64,000 nt of DNA from Vibrio agarilyticus (GTDB taxonomy: Bacteria > Pseudomonadota > Gammaproteobacteria > Enterobacterales > Vibrionaceae), in contig NZ_JABAIK010000004.1 in the NCBI RefSeq assembly GCF_012641465.1, forward strand, positions 1 to 64,000, written 5' to 3'. The position numbers were made by a program, and so were the translations under genes. Shown piece by piece: positions 38,451 through 48,697 of this stretch; positions within the stretch are counted from its first letter, which is position 1, and every line of letters begins with the position of its first letter. Below the pieces are notes generated by a model. It saw nothing but the letters and a program-made list of their open reading frames with translations, made no database searches and was not told where the DNA came from.

Positions 38451-39143
38451 ATGAAATCTGAACCTAAAAGTGAACAAGAATTATTAGAGCGCGCATACGA
38501 TATTGCGGGCCTCACCTTTCAAGAGCTCGCCGACGAGGCTGGCCTCCGTGTGCCAATGGATCTAAAGCGTGATAAAGGTTGGGTCGGTCAGCTACTCGAA
38601 TGGCACCTAGGCGCCAGTGCTGGCAGTAAACCACAGCAAGACTTTGCCCAACTTGGCATTGAATTAAAGAGCATTCCGATAGGTCATAATGGCCGCCCCT
38701 TAGAGACGACATTTGTTTGTGTTGCCCCTTTAACGGGTATTCATGGGTTGGATTGGGCCCTTAGCCATGTGCGTAATAAATTATCCAAAGTCTTGTGGAT
38801 TCCGGTCGAAGGCGAGCGTGAAATTCCCCTAGCTGAGCGCCGCGTCGGCATGCCGTTACTCTGGACACCGAGCCCTGAACAAGAGGCGGTCTTGCGTCAA
38901 GACTGGGAAGAGCTGATGGAGATGATTGCGTTCGGTCAGTTTGACAAAATTACCGCGCGTCATGGCGAAGCCCTTCACCTAAGGCCCAAAGCCGCCAATA
39001 GCCGCGCATTGACAGAAGCGTATAATGCCAACGGCAAACCCATCAAAACGCTACCGCGTGGGTTTTATCTTAGAACCCAATTTACCGAGCAGATTTTAGC
39101 TGAGCAATACGCCTTGCCATTGTCTAACGATAACGATGATTGA
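38451..39143 (+). CDS. mutH: DNA mismatch repair endonuclease MutH
   Basis: MutH nicks the unmethylated strand at hemimethylated GATC sites once activated by MutS and MutL. The 230-residue protein carries the catalytic D-x6-E-x-K motif as [10 protein letters not shown], placing Asp64, Glu71 and Lys73, matching E. coli (Asp70, Glu77, Lys79). I use the ATG at 38451 ([15 protein letters not shown]) rather than the adjacent TTG. Presence of MutH implies Dam methylation in this organism. It abuts the next gene tail to tail with no spacer. Confidence 0.95.
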   Translation: MKSEPKSEQELLERAYDIAGLTFQELADEAGLRVPMDLKRDKGWVGQLLEWHLGASAGSKPQQDFAQLGIELKSIPIGHNGRPLETTFVCVAPLTGIHGLDWALSHVRNKLSKVLWIPVEGEREIPLAERRVGMPLLWTPSPEQEAVLRQDWEELMEMIAFGQFDKITARHGEALHLRPKAANSRALTEAYNANGKPIKTLPRGFYLRTQFTEQILAEQYALPLSNDNDD

Positions 39144-39458
39144 TTAATGTAACTTGGGCAATGCCAGCTCAATATCACTGTAGCCACACGCACTTTCACT
39201 TCCGCATTCATCGTAAGCGTTATGCAATCTTAAATAGGCTTTGTGAATACCAAGTCGATATAACGCCTCTTTGACCTGTTCAAGGGAGTTATAGTGAATA
39301 GGATCTTCACCTTGTTTGATGGTTTCAATTCGATGCTTATACTCCACAGCCAGCATGTACTGCGACAGATCGGCGCAGCCAATGACGAAGATTTTTGGGA
39401 TTTGATAACGTTCACTATGCTCGCTGTGGATCCAATGATCTAACTGAATTTTTTGCAT
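39144..39458 (-). CDS. Small conserved protein, DUF6482-like
   Basis: This 104-residue acidic protein has no signal peptide or membrane segment. The start MQKIQLDHWIH at 39458 follows AAGGAGC, whereas the frame extends upstream without support. Conserved-looking blocks are KIFVIGCADLSQYMLAVEYKH, cut here at 20 residues in its core, and KAYLRLHNAYDECG. I associate it with the DUF6482 family of Vibrio and relatives, whose function is unknown to me. Its stop directly abuts the mutH stop, tail to tail. Confidence 0.7.
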   Translation of the reverse strand: MQKIQLDHWIHSEHSERYQIPKIFVIGCADLSQYMLAVEYKHRIETIKQGEDPIHYNSLEQVKEALYRLGIHKAYLRLHNAYDECGSESACGYSDIELALPKLH

Positions 39459-39714
39459 CACCACGCTCCTTATTGTCATTTTTAATTTTAGATTACTTTG
39501 CAAGATTTCGCGCAAACTGACGTAGGCTCAATGGCGTCATTCGAACGCGGGTTCGCGACTAAAAATGAAAAAAACCGCCGAGACGGACAGCCTCATGCAG
39601 TTTTTATTCCACAGCTCTTTTATTTAGCTCATCGTTTATTTGCTATACCCGTTGCAGCGGCGTTGGCTAGTAGCAAACGGACACTGCCACTTCCAATAGC
39701 GATGAAGATATTCG

Positions 39715-41049
39715 TCACATCGCAGAATCGGATATCAAGTTGTGCTTATTTAATAAGCGGTACATAGTCGCTCGCGAGATCCCAAGCTCCTTAGCCGCGT
39801 TAGACACTTGACCCGAGTGCGATTCCAACACCAACAATAAAGCATCACGTTCACTTTTTTCTCGAATGCTTTTCAAACTACGTTTGCCATCACCGCGCTG
39901 AGGAAGATCAAGTTGAGATTCATCAATCATGACACTATCGCTCATCAGTACGGCACGTTTAATTTGATTCATCAATTCCCTAACGTTACCGGGCCAAAAA
40001 TAACGCGTCAGCGATTTAAGCGCTTCTTCGGAGAAACTTTTTGCTTGAGAGTTGTACTCTTTCGAAAACTCCTGCAGGTAATAGCGCGCCAGTAACGTAA
40101 TGTCGCTCGCACGCTCTTTCAAGCTCGGAACACTGATACGAAGCACATTGATGTAATGGTACAGCTCTTCATTAAAATCACCGTCGATGAGCGCTTTTTC
40201 AATGTCTGATGAGTTTGCTGCCAGTACGCGAACATTGACCTTTTTCATGCCCTCTTGCGTCTCCACTGTACCTTCTTGCAAAAAACGCAGTAAGTTCAGT
40301 TGCTGACTCTTGGAAATGGTTAAAATGTCATTAAATAGCACCGTTCCACCATCGGCTTGTTCGATAATGCTCGGACCACTGCCCTCGTCAAGACCGATGC
40401 CAAATACGTCAGCCTGAAAGCGTTGTTCGCTCAGCGCGCGGCATTTAACCGAAAAGAAGGGTTTGTGAGCGCGTGACGATATTTTGTGAATCGCGCGCGC
40501 CACAGTCTCCTTACCGGTGCCATTTTCGCCATAAATCAGAATAGAGACATCGGTTGGCCCAATTCGTTTGATCTGATCGCGCAGACGTTTCATCGGTATC
40601 GACTCTCCGATCAGCCCCATATCTTGGCTATTGCCAAAATTGGGCCACACTTTTTTCTCGAGTTTCAACATACCAAGTTGGTGGCCTATCGTGCTCAAGA
40701 GTTGCGCATCCGGAATGGGGGCTGTGAAAAAGTCGATACAGAAATTGACAATGAACTGGCAAATGGTGTCGGTACTGAGCTGCGCCTCGCGAATGAACGC
40801 GATCCAGCGTACGTGCTTATGGGAGCTGACCAAATTCGCAATGCCGTTCAAACTGAACTCATCGTGGCTCAAATCAACAATACCGATGCAAGGCCCAATT
40901 TCATCCAACAGCGCGTCGGCTTTACGTAAATCTCCACATTGATGACACTTCCAACCCACCTGCTCTAAAACGGATAACCAAGGCTCGTACGTACCACCCA
41001 CCACCACGAGTGAACCAGGAATCGAATCCATTTTAAATTGACCTGCCAT
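39715..41049 (-). CDS. vpsR: Biofilm master regulator VpsR (NtrC-like)
   Basis: VpsR activates Vibrio polysaccharide and biofilm genes with c-di-GMP in V. cholerae. The 444-residue protein starts at the ATG at 41049 (MAGQFKMDSIPGSL). It has a receiver domain with Asp59 in GIVDLSHDEF, an AAA+ domain with Walker A GENGTGKE, and a C-terminal Fis-type helix-turn-helix (VSNAAKELGISRATMYRLLN). The GAFTGA loop that contacts sigma-54 is missing; DVFGIGLDEGSGP stands in its place. This fits published evidence that V. cholerae VpsR works with sigma-70. Its neighbours mutH and lysS match V. cholerae. Confidence 0.94.
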   Translation of the reverse strand: MAGQFKMDSIPGSLVVVGGTYEPWLSVLEQVGWKCHQCGDLRKADALLDEIGPCIGIVDLSHDEFSLNGIANLVSSHKHVRWIAFIREAQLSTDTICQFIVNFCIDFFTAPIPDAQLLSTIGHQLGMLKLEKKVWPNFGNSQDMGLIGESIPMKRLRDQIKRIGPTDVSILIYGENGTGKETVARAIHKISSRAHKPFFSVKCRALSEQRFQADVFGIGLDEGSGPSIIEQADGGTVLFNDILTISKSQQLNLLRFLQEGTVETQEGMKKVNVRVLAANSSDIEKALIDGDFNEELYHYINVLRISVPSLKERASDITLLARYYLQEFSKEYNSQAKSFSEEALKSLTRYFWPGNVRELMNQIKRAVLMSDSVMIDESQLDLPQRGDGKRSLKSIREKSERDALLLVLESHSGQVSNAAKELGISRATMYRLLNKHNLISDSAM

Positions 41050-41367
41050 ATAACACCCTTTCAATGATTGTGTCACGTCGATACAGTGTCCCACCATAAC
41101 GTTACAAGATTGACCATCTGTCCTAAAAATAAGAAACATGGCAATTAACGAATCAATCAAGAGTCAACGGCGCGAACACGGCATTGCATCGCAACGATGA
41201 AATAATAAGAGTGGTAGGATTTATTTTGCTCCACGGCCGCCTTCTGTCTAAAAGTTGCAACGAGAACATCTGCACCACTCAGTTTTGCGACTTATCGATA
41301 ATGCGATACTCAATAAGTTAATATTAAAACAGTAGTACATCGCAGCGCTTTATGGTTAATCCGCACA
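41050..41367. other. Intergenic region upstream of vpsR
   Basis: About 320 bases between the lysS terminator and the vpsR start, presumably holding the vpsR promoter. I see no open frame, repeat or RNA gene here, and no promoter good enough to mark. Confidence 0.6.
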
Positions 41368-41394
41368 AAAAAACCACCCGAAGGTGGTTTTTTA
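41368..41394 (-). terminator. Intrinsic terminator of lysS
   Basis: ACCACC-CGAA-GGTGGT (41373-41388) is flanked by seven A on the left, giving a T-run on the minus strand, and six T on the right. It can therefore work in both directions. It lies about 50 bases beyond the lysS stop. Confidence 0.88.
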
Positions 41395-41443
41395 GTTCAA
41401 AACGTCAGTCCAATTTAGACTAAAAGTCGTACGAAAGATTGAC

Positions 41444-42961
41444 TTATGCCTGTGGACGCATCGCTGGGAATAGGATGACATCGCGAATGGTATGCGTGTT
41501 AGTAAACAGCATCGCTAAACGGTCAATACCAATCCCCTGACCCGCTGTTGGCGGCAGGCCATGCTCAAGCGCTGTGATGTAGTCAGCATCATAGAACATA
41601 GCTTCGTCATCACCGGCGTCTTTTGCATCAACCTGCGCTTTAAAGCGGTTGTCTTGATCTTCCGCATCGTTAAGCTCAGAGAAGCCATTAGCCACTTCAC
41701 GACCACCGATGAAGAACTCAAAACGGTCAGTAAAGAAAGGATTGTCATCGCTACGACGTGCTAGCGGAGAAATATCCGCTGGATAGCCAGTAATGAAAGT
41801 AGGCTGAATCAGTTTTGGCTCCGCCGTTTCACCAAAAATTTCCTCAAGAAGCTGGCCACAAGTCCAGAATTTCTCGACGTAAATGTCTAGCGAGTTCGCA
41901 ATAGAGACCATCAATTCACGATCTTGAACGCCTTCTTCGGTTAGCGCTTGGATCGCTGCATGCTCAGGATTGTAGTGTTTAATCGCTTCTAGCATAGTCA
42001 TACGCGCGTATTGACCACCAAACTCAACCGTTTGATCGCCATAAGGCATTGATGTTGCGCCGAGCACTTCAAGTGCCACTGTGCTGAGCATCTCTTCAGT
42101 CAAGTCCATCAGATCTTTGTAGTCGGCATACGCCATATAGAATTCAATCATGGTGAATTCTGGGTTATGACGTGGCGATAGACCTTCGTTACGGAAGTTA
42201 CGGTTGATCTCAAACACGCGCTCAAAACCACCAACCACTAAACGTTTTAGGTAAAGCTCAGGGGCAATGCGTAGGAACATTTGTTGGTCTAACGCGTTGT
42301 GGTGCGTGATGAATGGACGCGCCGATGCGCCACCTGGGATCACTTGCATCATTGGAGTTTCCACTTCCATGAAGCGTTTTGACTCCATGAAACGACGAAT
42401 TGCCGACACCAATTTAGAGCGAACTTGGAACGCGTTACGCGACTCTTCGTTTACGATCAAATCAACATAACGCTGACGGTAACGCATTTCTTGGTCGGTT
42501 AGACCGTGGAATTTTTCTGGTAGTGGACGAAGTGCTTTAGTGAGCAATTCGAACTCGTCCATGTTGACGTAAAGGTCGCCTTTACCTGATTTGTGCAGCG
42601 CACCTTTCACACCGATGATGTCACCGATGTCTAGACCGTGATACTGCTCTTTCAGTACTTTTTGTACTTCTTTGTCTGCGTACGCTTGAATCTGACCAGA
42701 GGTTTCTTGCAGCAATAGGAATGGACCACGCTTGGCCATAACGCGGCCAGCAATAGCAACCACGTGATTCAGCGCTTCTAGCTCTTCTTTGCTCTTTTCA
42801 CCGAACTCTTTTTGCAGATCGCCTGCCAGCGCATCGCGACGAAAATCGTTAGGATGACCATTCGCCGCACTGTTTTGGCGAATGTGATCCAATTTTGCAC
42901 GACGTTCGGCAATCAGTTTGTTTTCTTCTTGTACAGTTTCGTGTTGAACACCATCAGTCAT
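41444..42961 (-). CDS. lysS: Lysyl-tRNA synthetase LysS (class II)
   Basis: LysS charges tRNA-Lys. The 505-residue protein has an N-terminal OB-fold anticodon-binding domain (about 60-150). The class II catalytic core has motif 2 in [18 protein letters not shown] and motif 3 in [12 protein letters not shown] near the C-terminus. It lies 32 bases downstream of prfB on the minus strand, the same prfB-lysS pair as in E. coli, and ends at a strong terminator. Confidence 0.97.
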   Translation of the reverse strand: MTDGVQHETVQEENKLIAERRAKLDHIRQNSAANGHPNDFRRDALAGDLQKEFGEKSKEELEALNHVVAIAGRVMAKRGPFLLLQETSGQIQAYADKEVQKVLKEQYHGLDIGDIIGVKGALHKSGKGDLYVNMDEFELLTKALRPLPEKFHGLTDQEMRYRQRYVDLIVNEESRNAFQVRSKLVSAIRRFMESKRFMEVETPMMQVIPGGASARPFITHHNALDQQMFLRIAPELYLKRLVVGGFERVFEINRNFRNEGLSPRHNPEFTMIEFYMAYADYKDLMDLTEEMLSTVALEVLGATSMPYGDQTVEFGGQYARMTMLEAIKHYNPEHAAIQALTEEGVQDRELMVSIANSLDIYVEKFWTCGQLLEEIFGETAEPKLIQPTFITGYPADISPLARRSDDNPFFTDRFEFFIGGREVANGFSELNDAEDQDNRFKAQVDAKDAGDDEAMFYDADYITALEHGLPPTAGQGIGIDRLAMLFTNTHTIRDVILFPAMRPQA

Positions 42962-42993
42962 TTTCGATGTATCCTGTTTAGTCGGTGAAACGC

Positions 42994-44092
42994 TTACAGA
43001 CCTGATTTCAGGCTAGCTTCAATAAATTTGTCCAGATCGCCATCAAGAACCGCTTGAGTGTTGCGATTTTCAACACCCGTACGTAAGTCTTTAATACGCG
43101 AGTCATCTAGTACGTAAGAACGAATTTGGCTTCCCCAGCCGATGTCTGACTTAGCATCTTCGTTAGCTTGCTTCTCTGCATTTTGCTTTTGCAATTCCAA
43201 CTCAAACAATTTTGCGCGAAGCTGCTTCATTGCTTGGTCTTTGTTCTTATGCTGAGAGCGGTCGTTTTGGCACTGAACCACGGTATTGGTTGGAACGTGC
43301 GTAATACGAACGGCCGATTCGGTCGTGTTAACGTGCTGACCACCCGCGCCGGACGCGCGGTATACGTCGATACGCAAATCAGCAGGGTTAATGTCGATCT
43401 GAATATTGTCATCAATCTCAGGGTAGACGAACGCAGAAGCGAATGACGTGTGGCGACGGCCGCCAGAATCGAATGGTGATTTACGAACCAAACGGTGTAC
43501 ACCGGTCTCAGTGCGAAGCCAGCCGTAAGCGTATTCACCAGAAATACGAACGGTTGCCGATTTCAATCCTGCCACATCACCTTCTGAAACCTCAATCACC
43601 TCGGACTTGAAGCCTTTCGCTTCTGCCCAACGCAGATACATGCGCAGTAGCATACTGGTCCAATCTTGCGCCTCAGTGCCACCTGAGCCTGCCTGAAGGT
43701 CGATATAACAATCGGAACTGTCATGCGCGCCCGAGAACATGCGACGGAACTCTAATTGCGCTAATTTTTCTTCAAGCTCGGCCAGTTCAGGTTCAATTTC
43801 ATCAAACGTTTCTTGATCTTCCGCTTCAACGGCCAATTCAAGCAAACCTTCAACGTCATCCACACCTTGTTCAAGCTGATCGATGGTTTCAACAACCGCC
43901 TCAAGTGAGGCACGCTCACGCCCAAGCGCTTGCGCACGCTCAGGTTCGTTCCACACATCAGGTTGCTCTAATTCTGCGTTAACTTCTTCTAGACGCTCTT
44001 TTTTAGCGTCATAGTCAAAGATACCCCCTCAGGACATTCGTGCGCTGAGACACGTCCTGGAGGCGGTTTTTAATAGGATTGATTTCAAACAT
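42994..44092 (-). CDS. prfB: Peptide chain release factor 2 (RF2) with programmed +1 frameshift
   Basis: RF2 terminates translation at UAA and UGA. The gene is in two frames: 25 codons from the ATG at 44092 ([20 protein letters not shown], then LRGYL) end at an in-frame UGA (44015-44017). Skipping one U (44017) continues in frame from [12 protein letters not shown] to the stop at 42994, giving 365 residues as in E. coli. The tripeptide anticodon SPF and the catalytic GGQ (in [12 protein letters not shown]) are present. It lies between recJ and lysS. A simple single-frame annotation would wrongly start the gene at 43956. Confidence 0.96.
44014..44029 (-). promoter_or_regulatory. RF2 autoregulatory frameshift site
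   Basis: On the minus strand AGGGGGTATCTTTGAC combines an internal Shine-Dalgarno-like AGGGGG, the slippery CUU, the UGA stop and the following C. It is identical to the E. coli prfB site. Scarce RF2 makes the ribosome shift at UGA and so raises RF2 synthesis. Confidence 0.95.
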
Positions 44093-44225
44093 CGTGACTT
44101 CATTTTTCGAGTAGAATTTAACCGAGGAATGATACTGAAAAATGTGACAGAGATACAGGAAAAATTTGTCAGCCCTTGACGGGCTTAGGACGACGCGCCT
44201 TTAGGTCCCGTCATCCTAAATCGTG

Positions 44226-45965
44226 TTACACCGCTTCGATATAATCGACTAACAATTGCAGAGATTGATTGCCACGAAATTCGTTAACATCCAGCTTGTA
44301 CGCCAAACGCACAGTTTTCGCCGCGGGATCTGGCCAACGCCGCACATCGATATTAAACGCAATCGCATCAAGGGTAATTTGAGTGGGATGCCCTTTATAA
44401 AGCGGCTCTAACATCAATTTAAGGTGTTTTTCTCCCACCAATTTTTGATGCAGCAATTTAAATTCCCCATCAAAAATGGGCTCGGGAAACGCCTGTCCCC
44501 ACGGACCCGCACTGCGAATAAGCTCTGCCGTATGCAATGAAAACGCCTCAGGTGTCAATTCACCATCGGATAAAACCACGCCCTTAAGCGCGCTATCGTC
44601 AAGCTCTCGACGAACCACGGCATCAAATGCGCGGCTAAAACGCTCAAAATCAGCTTCTTTGATGGTCAAGCCTGCAGCCATAGCATGACCACCAAACTTC
44701 ACAATCAAACCAGGGTTTTGCGTATCGATAAAATCGAGTGCATCACGCATATGCAAACCAGGAATAGAGCGACACGAGCCTTTAATCAGACCATCGCCCC
44801 CATCAGCAAAAGCAATCACGGGTCGATGATATTGCTCTTTGACACGAGAGGCTAAAATGCCGATAACCCCTTGATGCCAATCTCGTTGAAATAAGACTAA
44901 ACCATGAGGCAGAGCATTTTTATCGCCGATCTGCAATCGTTCACAAAAGGCCATTGCCTCTTGCTTCATTCCTTCTTCAATTTCTTTGCGGGTTTGATTC
45001 AAACCATCAAGTTCACTTGCCATGCGACGCGCAGCATGAATGTTATTACACATCAAAAGCTCCACACCAAATGACATGTCATCCAAACGCCCTGCCGCAT
45101 TGATTCTTGGTCCAAGCGCAAAGCCAAAATCGCTCGCAACCAAACGGCGCGCGTCACGCTTTGATATTTCAATTAGGGCTTGAATACCGGGTCGCGCTTT
45201 GCCCGCTCGAATGCGTTGCAGACCTTGATGCACCAAAATACGATTGTTGTCATCCAGCGGTACCACATCCGCCACTGTGCCAAGTGCCACAAGATCAATA
45301 AGCTCCATTAATTTTGGCTCGCTCATGCCTTGCTGCTGAAACCAACCAGCGCGTCGCATGTGTACGCATAGCGCCATCATTAAGTAAAACGCCACACCGA
45401 CCCCAGCAAGCGCTTTTGAAGGAAATGGACAATCGGGCAAGTTGGGGTTAACCATGGCATCGACGTTGGGCAGTTGGTGGCCGGGCAAGTGGTGGTCTGT
45501 CACCAGTACCGTCAAACCATTTACTTTGGCGTAACGAACCCCTTCAATCGATGACACGCCATTGTCGACCGTCATAATCACTTCAGCGCCAAGCTCAAGC
45601 GCTTGATCCACAACTTCCGGGCTAAGGCCATAGCCATCTTCAAAGCGATTGGGCACCAAATAATCCACGTTACGACTGCCAAGCATACGAAGCGCCAATA
45701 CCGATAGCGCCGAGCTGGTGGCACCATCCGCATCGAAATCACCCACCACAATAATGCGTTGCTGTTCTTTCACCGCGGTGAACAGCAGCTCAACCGCGCG
45801 CTCAATCCCCGCTAGCTTCTGATAAGAATGAAGCCCCTTAGCGGTTGTCTCCAATTGACCTATTTCGGTGATCCCGCGATTTAAATAGATTCGGCGCAGC
45901 AGCGCAGGTATCGTCTCTGGCAGTTGTGACACATCAGGATCAGGGCGACGTTGAATTTCAATCAT
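44226..45965 (-). CDS. recJ: Single-strand DNA exonuclease RecJ
   Basis: RecJ is a 5'-to-3' single-strand exonuclease used in recombination, base excision and mismatch repair. The 579-residue protein carries the DHH phosphoesterase motifs VGDFDADG near residue 75, TVDNG, and TDHHLPG near residue 160. The DHHA1 region with GGHAMAAG follows. I take the ATG at 45965 (MIEIQRRP) over the TTG two codons upstream. It lies between dsbC and prfB on the same strand, as in E. coli, with an ERIC-like repeat separating it from dsbC. Confidence 0.95.
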   Translation of the reverse strand: MIEIQRRPDPDVSQLPETIPALLRRIYLNRGITEIGQLETTAKGLHSYQKLAGIERAVELLFTAVKEQQRIIVVGDFDADGATSSALSVLALRMLGSRNVDYLVPNRFEDGYGLSPEVVDQALELGAEVIMTVDNGVSSIEGVRYAKVNGLTVLVTDHHLPGHQLPNVDAMVNPNLPDCPFPSKALAGVGVAFYLMMALCVHMRRAGWFQQQGMSEPKLMELIDLVALGTVADVVPLDDNNRILVHQGLQRIRAGKARPGIQALIEISKRDARRLVASDFGFALGPRINAAGRLDDMSFGVELLMCNNIHAARRMASELDGLNQTRKEIEEGMKQEAMAFCERLQIGDKNALPHGLVLFQRDWHQGVIGILASRVKEQYHRPVIAFADGGDGLIKGSCRSIPGLHMRDALDFIDTQNPGLIVKFGGHAMAAGLTIKEADFERFSRAFDAVVRRELDDSALKGVVLSDGELTPEAFSLHTAELIRSAGPWGQAFPEPIFDGEFKLLHQKLVGEKHLKLMLEPLYKGHPTQITLDAIAFNIDVRRWPDPAAKTVRLAYKLDVNEFRGNQSLQLLVDYIEAV

Positions 45966-46010
45966 GGGCAAATGTGGGTCTCAAATTAAGGGAAGACGGA
46001 TTTTGAACGC

Positions 46011-46143
46011 TCAAGATGCTTGAAGTTGCAGGTCGGCGACAAGCAAACCCAATCTCGGTGCATAGCAGTCCTATGTGTGAGATTGGTGAGTGCCAATCGC
46101 GACTTTGCTAACCGAAAAGCGGCAACTTCAAGTGAGTAGATAG
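46011..46143 (+). repeat. Diverged ERIC-like repeat between dsbC and recJ (copy 7)
   Basis: The core GATGCTTGAAGTTGCAGGTC, CGGCGACAAGCAAACCCAAT, GTGTGAGATTGGTGAGTGCC and the right block GGCAACTTCAAGTG keep the order of the ERIC family. The TATACCC/GGGTATA termini are lost. It is the most decayed copy in the window. Confidence 0.65.
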
Positions 46144-46148
46144 AAGCC

Positions 46149-46940
46149 TTATTGCGCTTGCAAACGCTGCAGCAATTGAGGCGCAGGCAAATAACCACCG
46201 ACCATTTCACCTCCTGGTAAAAAGATCGCAGGTGTGCCTGAAATACCCAATTCACGGCCCATCTGGTATTGATCTGCAATCGAGGCTTGGCACTGCGCTA
46301 GCGCTTGGCTGTCAACCGTGGCAAATTCACCACGCACTTTACCGTCGTGCATCGCTTGCTGCGCATTTTCCGCACACCAAATTTTCGCCATATCGGTTGC
46401 AACTGTCCCAGCCGGACCTTGGCGTGGAAACGCCAAGTAACGCACCGTAATGCCCGCGTCATTATATTGCTCGATCTCTTGGTGCAGTTTAACGCAGTAG
46501 CCACAGGTGATATCGGTAAACACTGTCACCGCATATTTTTCATTCGGCGCTTTAAACTCAATCATTTGATCGCTCAACGTTGTCAGCTTTTGAGCATTGA
46601 TTGGCGCCTGACGCGCTGCGACCACATCTTTATAACTGCCATCGGCACTCAATTGGTACAAAGTGCCCGCTAAAAAGTAATCCGCTTGCGGTGTGGAATA
46701 CAAAATGCCACGTGGTGTTTCAATTTCAACCAGACCAGGTAAGTCTGCCGCGCGCATCGACACCACATCCAAACCCAATTCGGCAAAACGCGTTTTCAGC
46801 GCCGCTTCATCAAATTGTGTCGCTGTGGTTGCCGCTTGCACTTGGGCAATCGGCGCAACGGTTTCAAGAGTTTGCTCTGCGCCGCATGCGGCGGCAAACA
46901 GCGGAAGTGTCAGCACAGTTAATCGGCGTAATACGCTCAT
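46149..46940 (-). CDS. dsbC: Disulfide isomerase DsbC, possibly a lipoprotein
   Basis: DsbC is a periplasmic dimeric isomerase that shuffles wrong disulfides and is kept reduced by DsbD. The 263-residue precursor has a dimerisation domain (about 35-90) and a thioredoxin fold with active site CGYC in DITCGYCVKLHQ near residue 130. The second conserved disulfide region follows (IWCAENAQ and LAQCQAS). The N-terminus MSVLRRLTVLTLPLFAAACG ends in a cysteine at residue 19, which resembles a weak lipobox. It lies between xerD and recJ as in E. coli. Confidence 0.93.
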   Translation of the reverse strand: MSVLRRLTVLTLPLFAAACGAEQTLETVAPIAQVQAATTATQFDEAALKTRFAELGLDVVSMRAADLPGLVEIETPRGILYSTPQADYFLAGTLYQLSADGSYKDVVAARQAPINAQKLTTLSDQMIEFKAPNEKYAVTVFTDITCGYCVKLHQEIEQYNDAGITVRYLAFPRQGPAGTVATDMAKIWCAENAQQAMHDGKVRGEFATVDSQALAQCQASIADQYQMGRELGISGTPAIFLPGGEMVGGYLPAPQLLQRLQAQ

Positions 46941-47005
46941 TGATTTTACCTTTTACTCAAGATATTCATCTTGCTTCAAAATTATAACGCCAGCATCAAC
47001 ATCGA

Positions 47006-47926
47006 TCATTTTGCGCGTGGATGATGCTCGCTGTGGATCTGTTTTAATCGCTCTGTCGCCACATGAGTATAAATTTGCGTTGTCGATAAGTCACTATGAC
47101 CTAAGAGCATCTGTACGACACGCAGATCGGCGCCATAGTTCAATAAGTGTGTCGCAAATGCATGACGTAACACATGGGGTGATAAATGCGCCGTGTCAAT
47201 ATTGGCAATCAGTGCATAATACTTGATTCGGTGCCAAAAAGTCTGCCGCGTCATCTGGCGCGCACGACGGCTTGGAAACAGCACATCAGAACTGGCGTCA
47301 CCAAGCAGTAGTGGTCGTCCATGCTGAATAAAACGCTCAATCCATTCAATCGCGTTTTCCCCCATGGGCACCAAACGCTCTTTACCCCCTTTACCAACCA
47401 CACGAACCACGCCTTGGCGCAAACTGATATTTTCCATCGTTAAGCTCACCAACTCAGTCACACGCAGTCCGGTGGCATAAAGCAGCTCCAACATCGCTTT
47501 ATCGCGTAGCTCGACAGGATCTTCGATTTGCGGCGCCGTCAATAAGGCATCGACTTGTTCTTCGCTGATGTCTTTTGGCAGCCGCTGTGGCAATTTAGGG
47601 CTGATCAATAACGCACTTGGGTCATCGGCGCGCAATTTTTCTCGATGCAAATATTGAAACAGACGCCGAATCGCTGAGAGCATGCGCGCTTTTGAGGTTT
47701 GTTTAAACTCACGGTCGCTCAGGTACGTTTGATACTCTTGCAAGGCTGAAAAACTGACAAAATCAAGCCGATAATTTTGCGCATGCATCCACACCAATAG
47801 CTTAATTAAGTCATTTCGATATGAGGCAAGTGTATTTTCTGCCAATCCGCGCTCCATCCACATCGCATCTAAAAACTGCTCAACCTGAGCAAGATCTTCA
47901 GAGTTAAGGTTCGCCGTTGGCTCCAT
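47006..47926 (-). CDS. xerD: Site-specific tyrosine recombinase XerD
   Basis: XerD with XerC resolves chromosome dimers at dif, activated by FtsK. The 306-residue protein has an N-terminal SAM-like core-binding domain (about 1-105). The catalytic domain has the Arg in ATGLRVTELVSL near residue 155, HVLRHAFATHLL, and the nucleophilic Tyr in LSTTQIYTHV near residue 287. The start follows GGAATGGATC. It heads the minus-strand run xerD-dsbC-recJ-prfB-lysS and diverges from fldB, exactly as in E. coli. Confidence 0.96.
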   Translation of the reverse strand: MEPTANLNSEDLAQVEQFLDAMWMERGLAENTLASYRNDLIKLLVWMHAQNYRLDFVSFSALQEYQTYLSDREFKQTSKARMLSAIRRLFQYLHREKLRADDPSALLISPKLPQRLPKDISEEQVDALLTAPQIEDPVELRDKAMLELLYATGLRVTELVSLTMENISLRQGVVRVVGKGGKERLVPMGENAIEWIERFIQHGRPLLLGDASSDVLFPSRRARQMTRQTFWHRIKYYALIANIDTAHLSPHVLRHAFATHLLNYGADLRVVQMLLGHSDLSTTQIYTHVATERLKQIHSEHHPRAK

Positions 47927-48079
47927 GATCCATTCCTATCTGACACTGATTCTCTCTCGAGGGTATGTCAGCCCTTGATTGAACGCCATAAAAATTGCGT
48001 TAAGCCGCAATAGTCGCTGCAAATAACAGCAATTTGTGGTTGAATTTCATCATTCCACCGAAGTAAGTAAAACAACATC

Positions 48080-48601
48080 ATGAAAATTGGCTTATTTTAT
48101 GGCTCAACCACCTGCTATACCGAAATGGCAGCAGAAAAAATTGCCGCTTTTATTGGCAATGATTTGGTCGAGTTACACAACGTAAAAACCACTCCTCTTG
48201 AGCAAGTCGCCGACTTTGATCTGCTGATCTTTGGCATCTCGACATGGGATTTTGGGGAGATCCAAGAAGACTGGCAAGCCATCTGGCCAACTTTAGCGAA
48301 TTTACCGCTCAAAGGAAAAGTCGTCGCTCTGTTTGGCTTGGGCGATCAAGAAGGCTATGGCGAGTGGTTTTTGGATGCCATGGGACTTTTGCACGATGTG
48401 GTTCTGGCGAACCAAGCGCATGTGATTGGGTATTGGCCAAACCAAGGCTACCACTTTGACGCGTCAAAGGCGCTAATTAATGATGGAAAGACGTTTGTCG
48501 GTCTCGCGCTTGATGAAGATTCACAGTATGAGCTCAGTGATGCTCGCATTGCTACCTGGTGTGAACAAGTACTGATTGAATACCAAGAGACGCTGGTTTA
48601 G
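48080..48601 (+). CDS. fldB: Flavodoxin FldB
   Basis: FldB is a long-chain flavodoxin, an FMN-carrying electron carrier of the cytosol. The 173-residue protein has the phosphate-binding loop [15 protein letters not shown] at the N-terminus. The flavin-contact segments [15 protein letters not shown] and [16 protein letters not shown] are also present. The match in length and its position divergent from xerD support FldB over FldA. A bidirectional terminator follows 44 bases after the stop. Confidence 0.93.
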   Translation: MKIGLFYGSTTCYTEMAAEKIAAFIGNDLVELHNVKTTPLEQVADFDLLIFGISTWDFGEIQEDWQAIWPTLANLPLKGKVVALFGLGDQEGYGEWFLDAMGLLHDVVLANQAHVIGYWPNQGYHFDASKALINDGKTFVGLALDEDSQYELSDARIATWCEQVLIEYQETLV

Positions 48602-48644
48602 CCGTTCGCTTATCACCATTACATATATACCCAAACAATAATAC

Positions 48645-48668
48645 AAAAGCCCGCGCAAGCGGGCTTTT
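48645..48668. terminator. Bidirectional terminator between fldB and brnQ
   Basis: AAAAGCCCGC-GCAA-GCGGGCTTTT is a perfect 10-bp stem with a tetraloop and A/T flanks serving both converging genes. Just left of it, ATATACCCAAACAATA (about 48626) is a stray repeat terminus. Confidence 0.9.
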
Positions 48669-48697
48669 GGGTCACGATAAAGGTTGCTCGTATAACA

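Noticed and set aside
42994-43956. prfB taken as a 320-residue single-frame gene
   Set aside because: The true gene starts at 44092 and crosses a classic +1 frameshift site.
46232-47226. Several long plus-strand frames antisense to dsbC and xerD
   Set aside because: The minus-strand genes are certain by motif, and the antisense frames show no family features or start signals.
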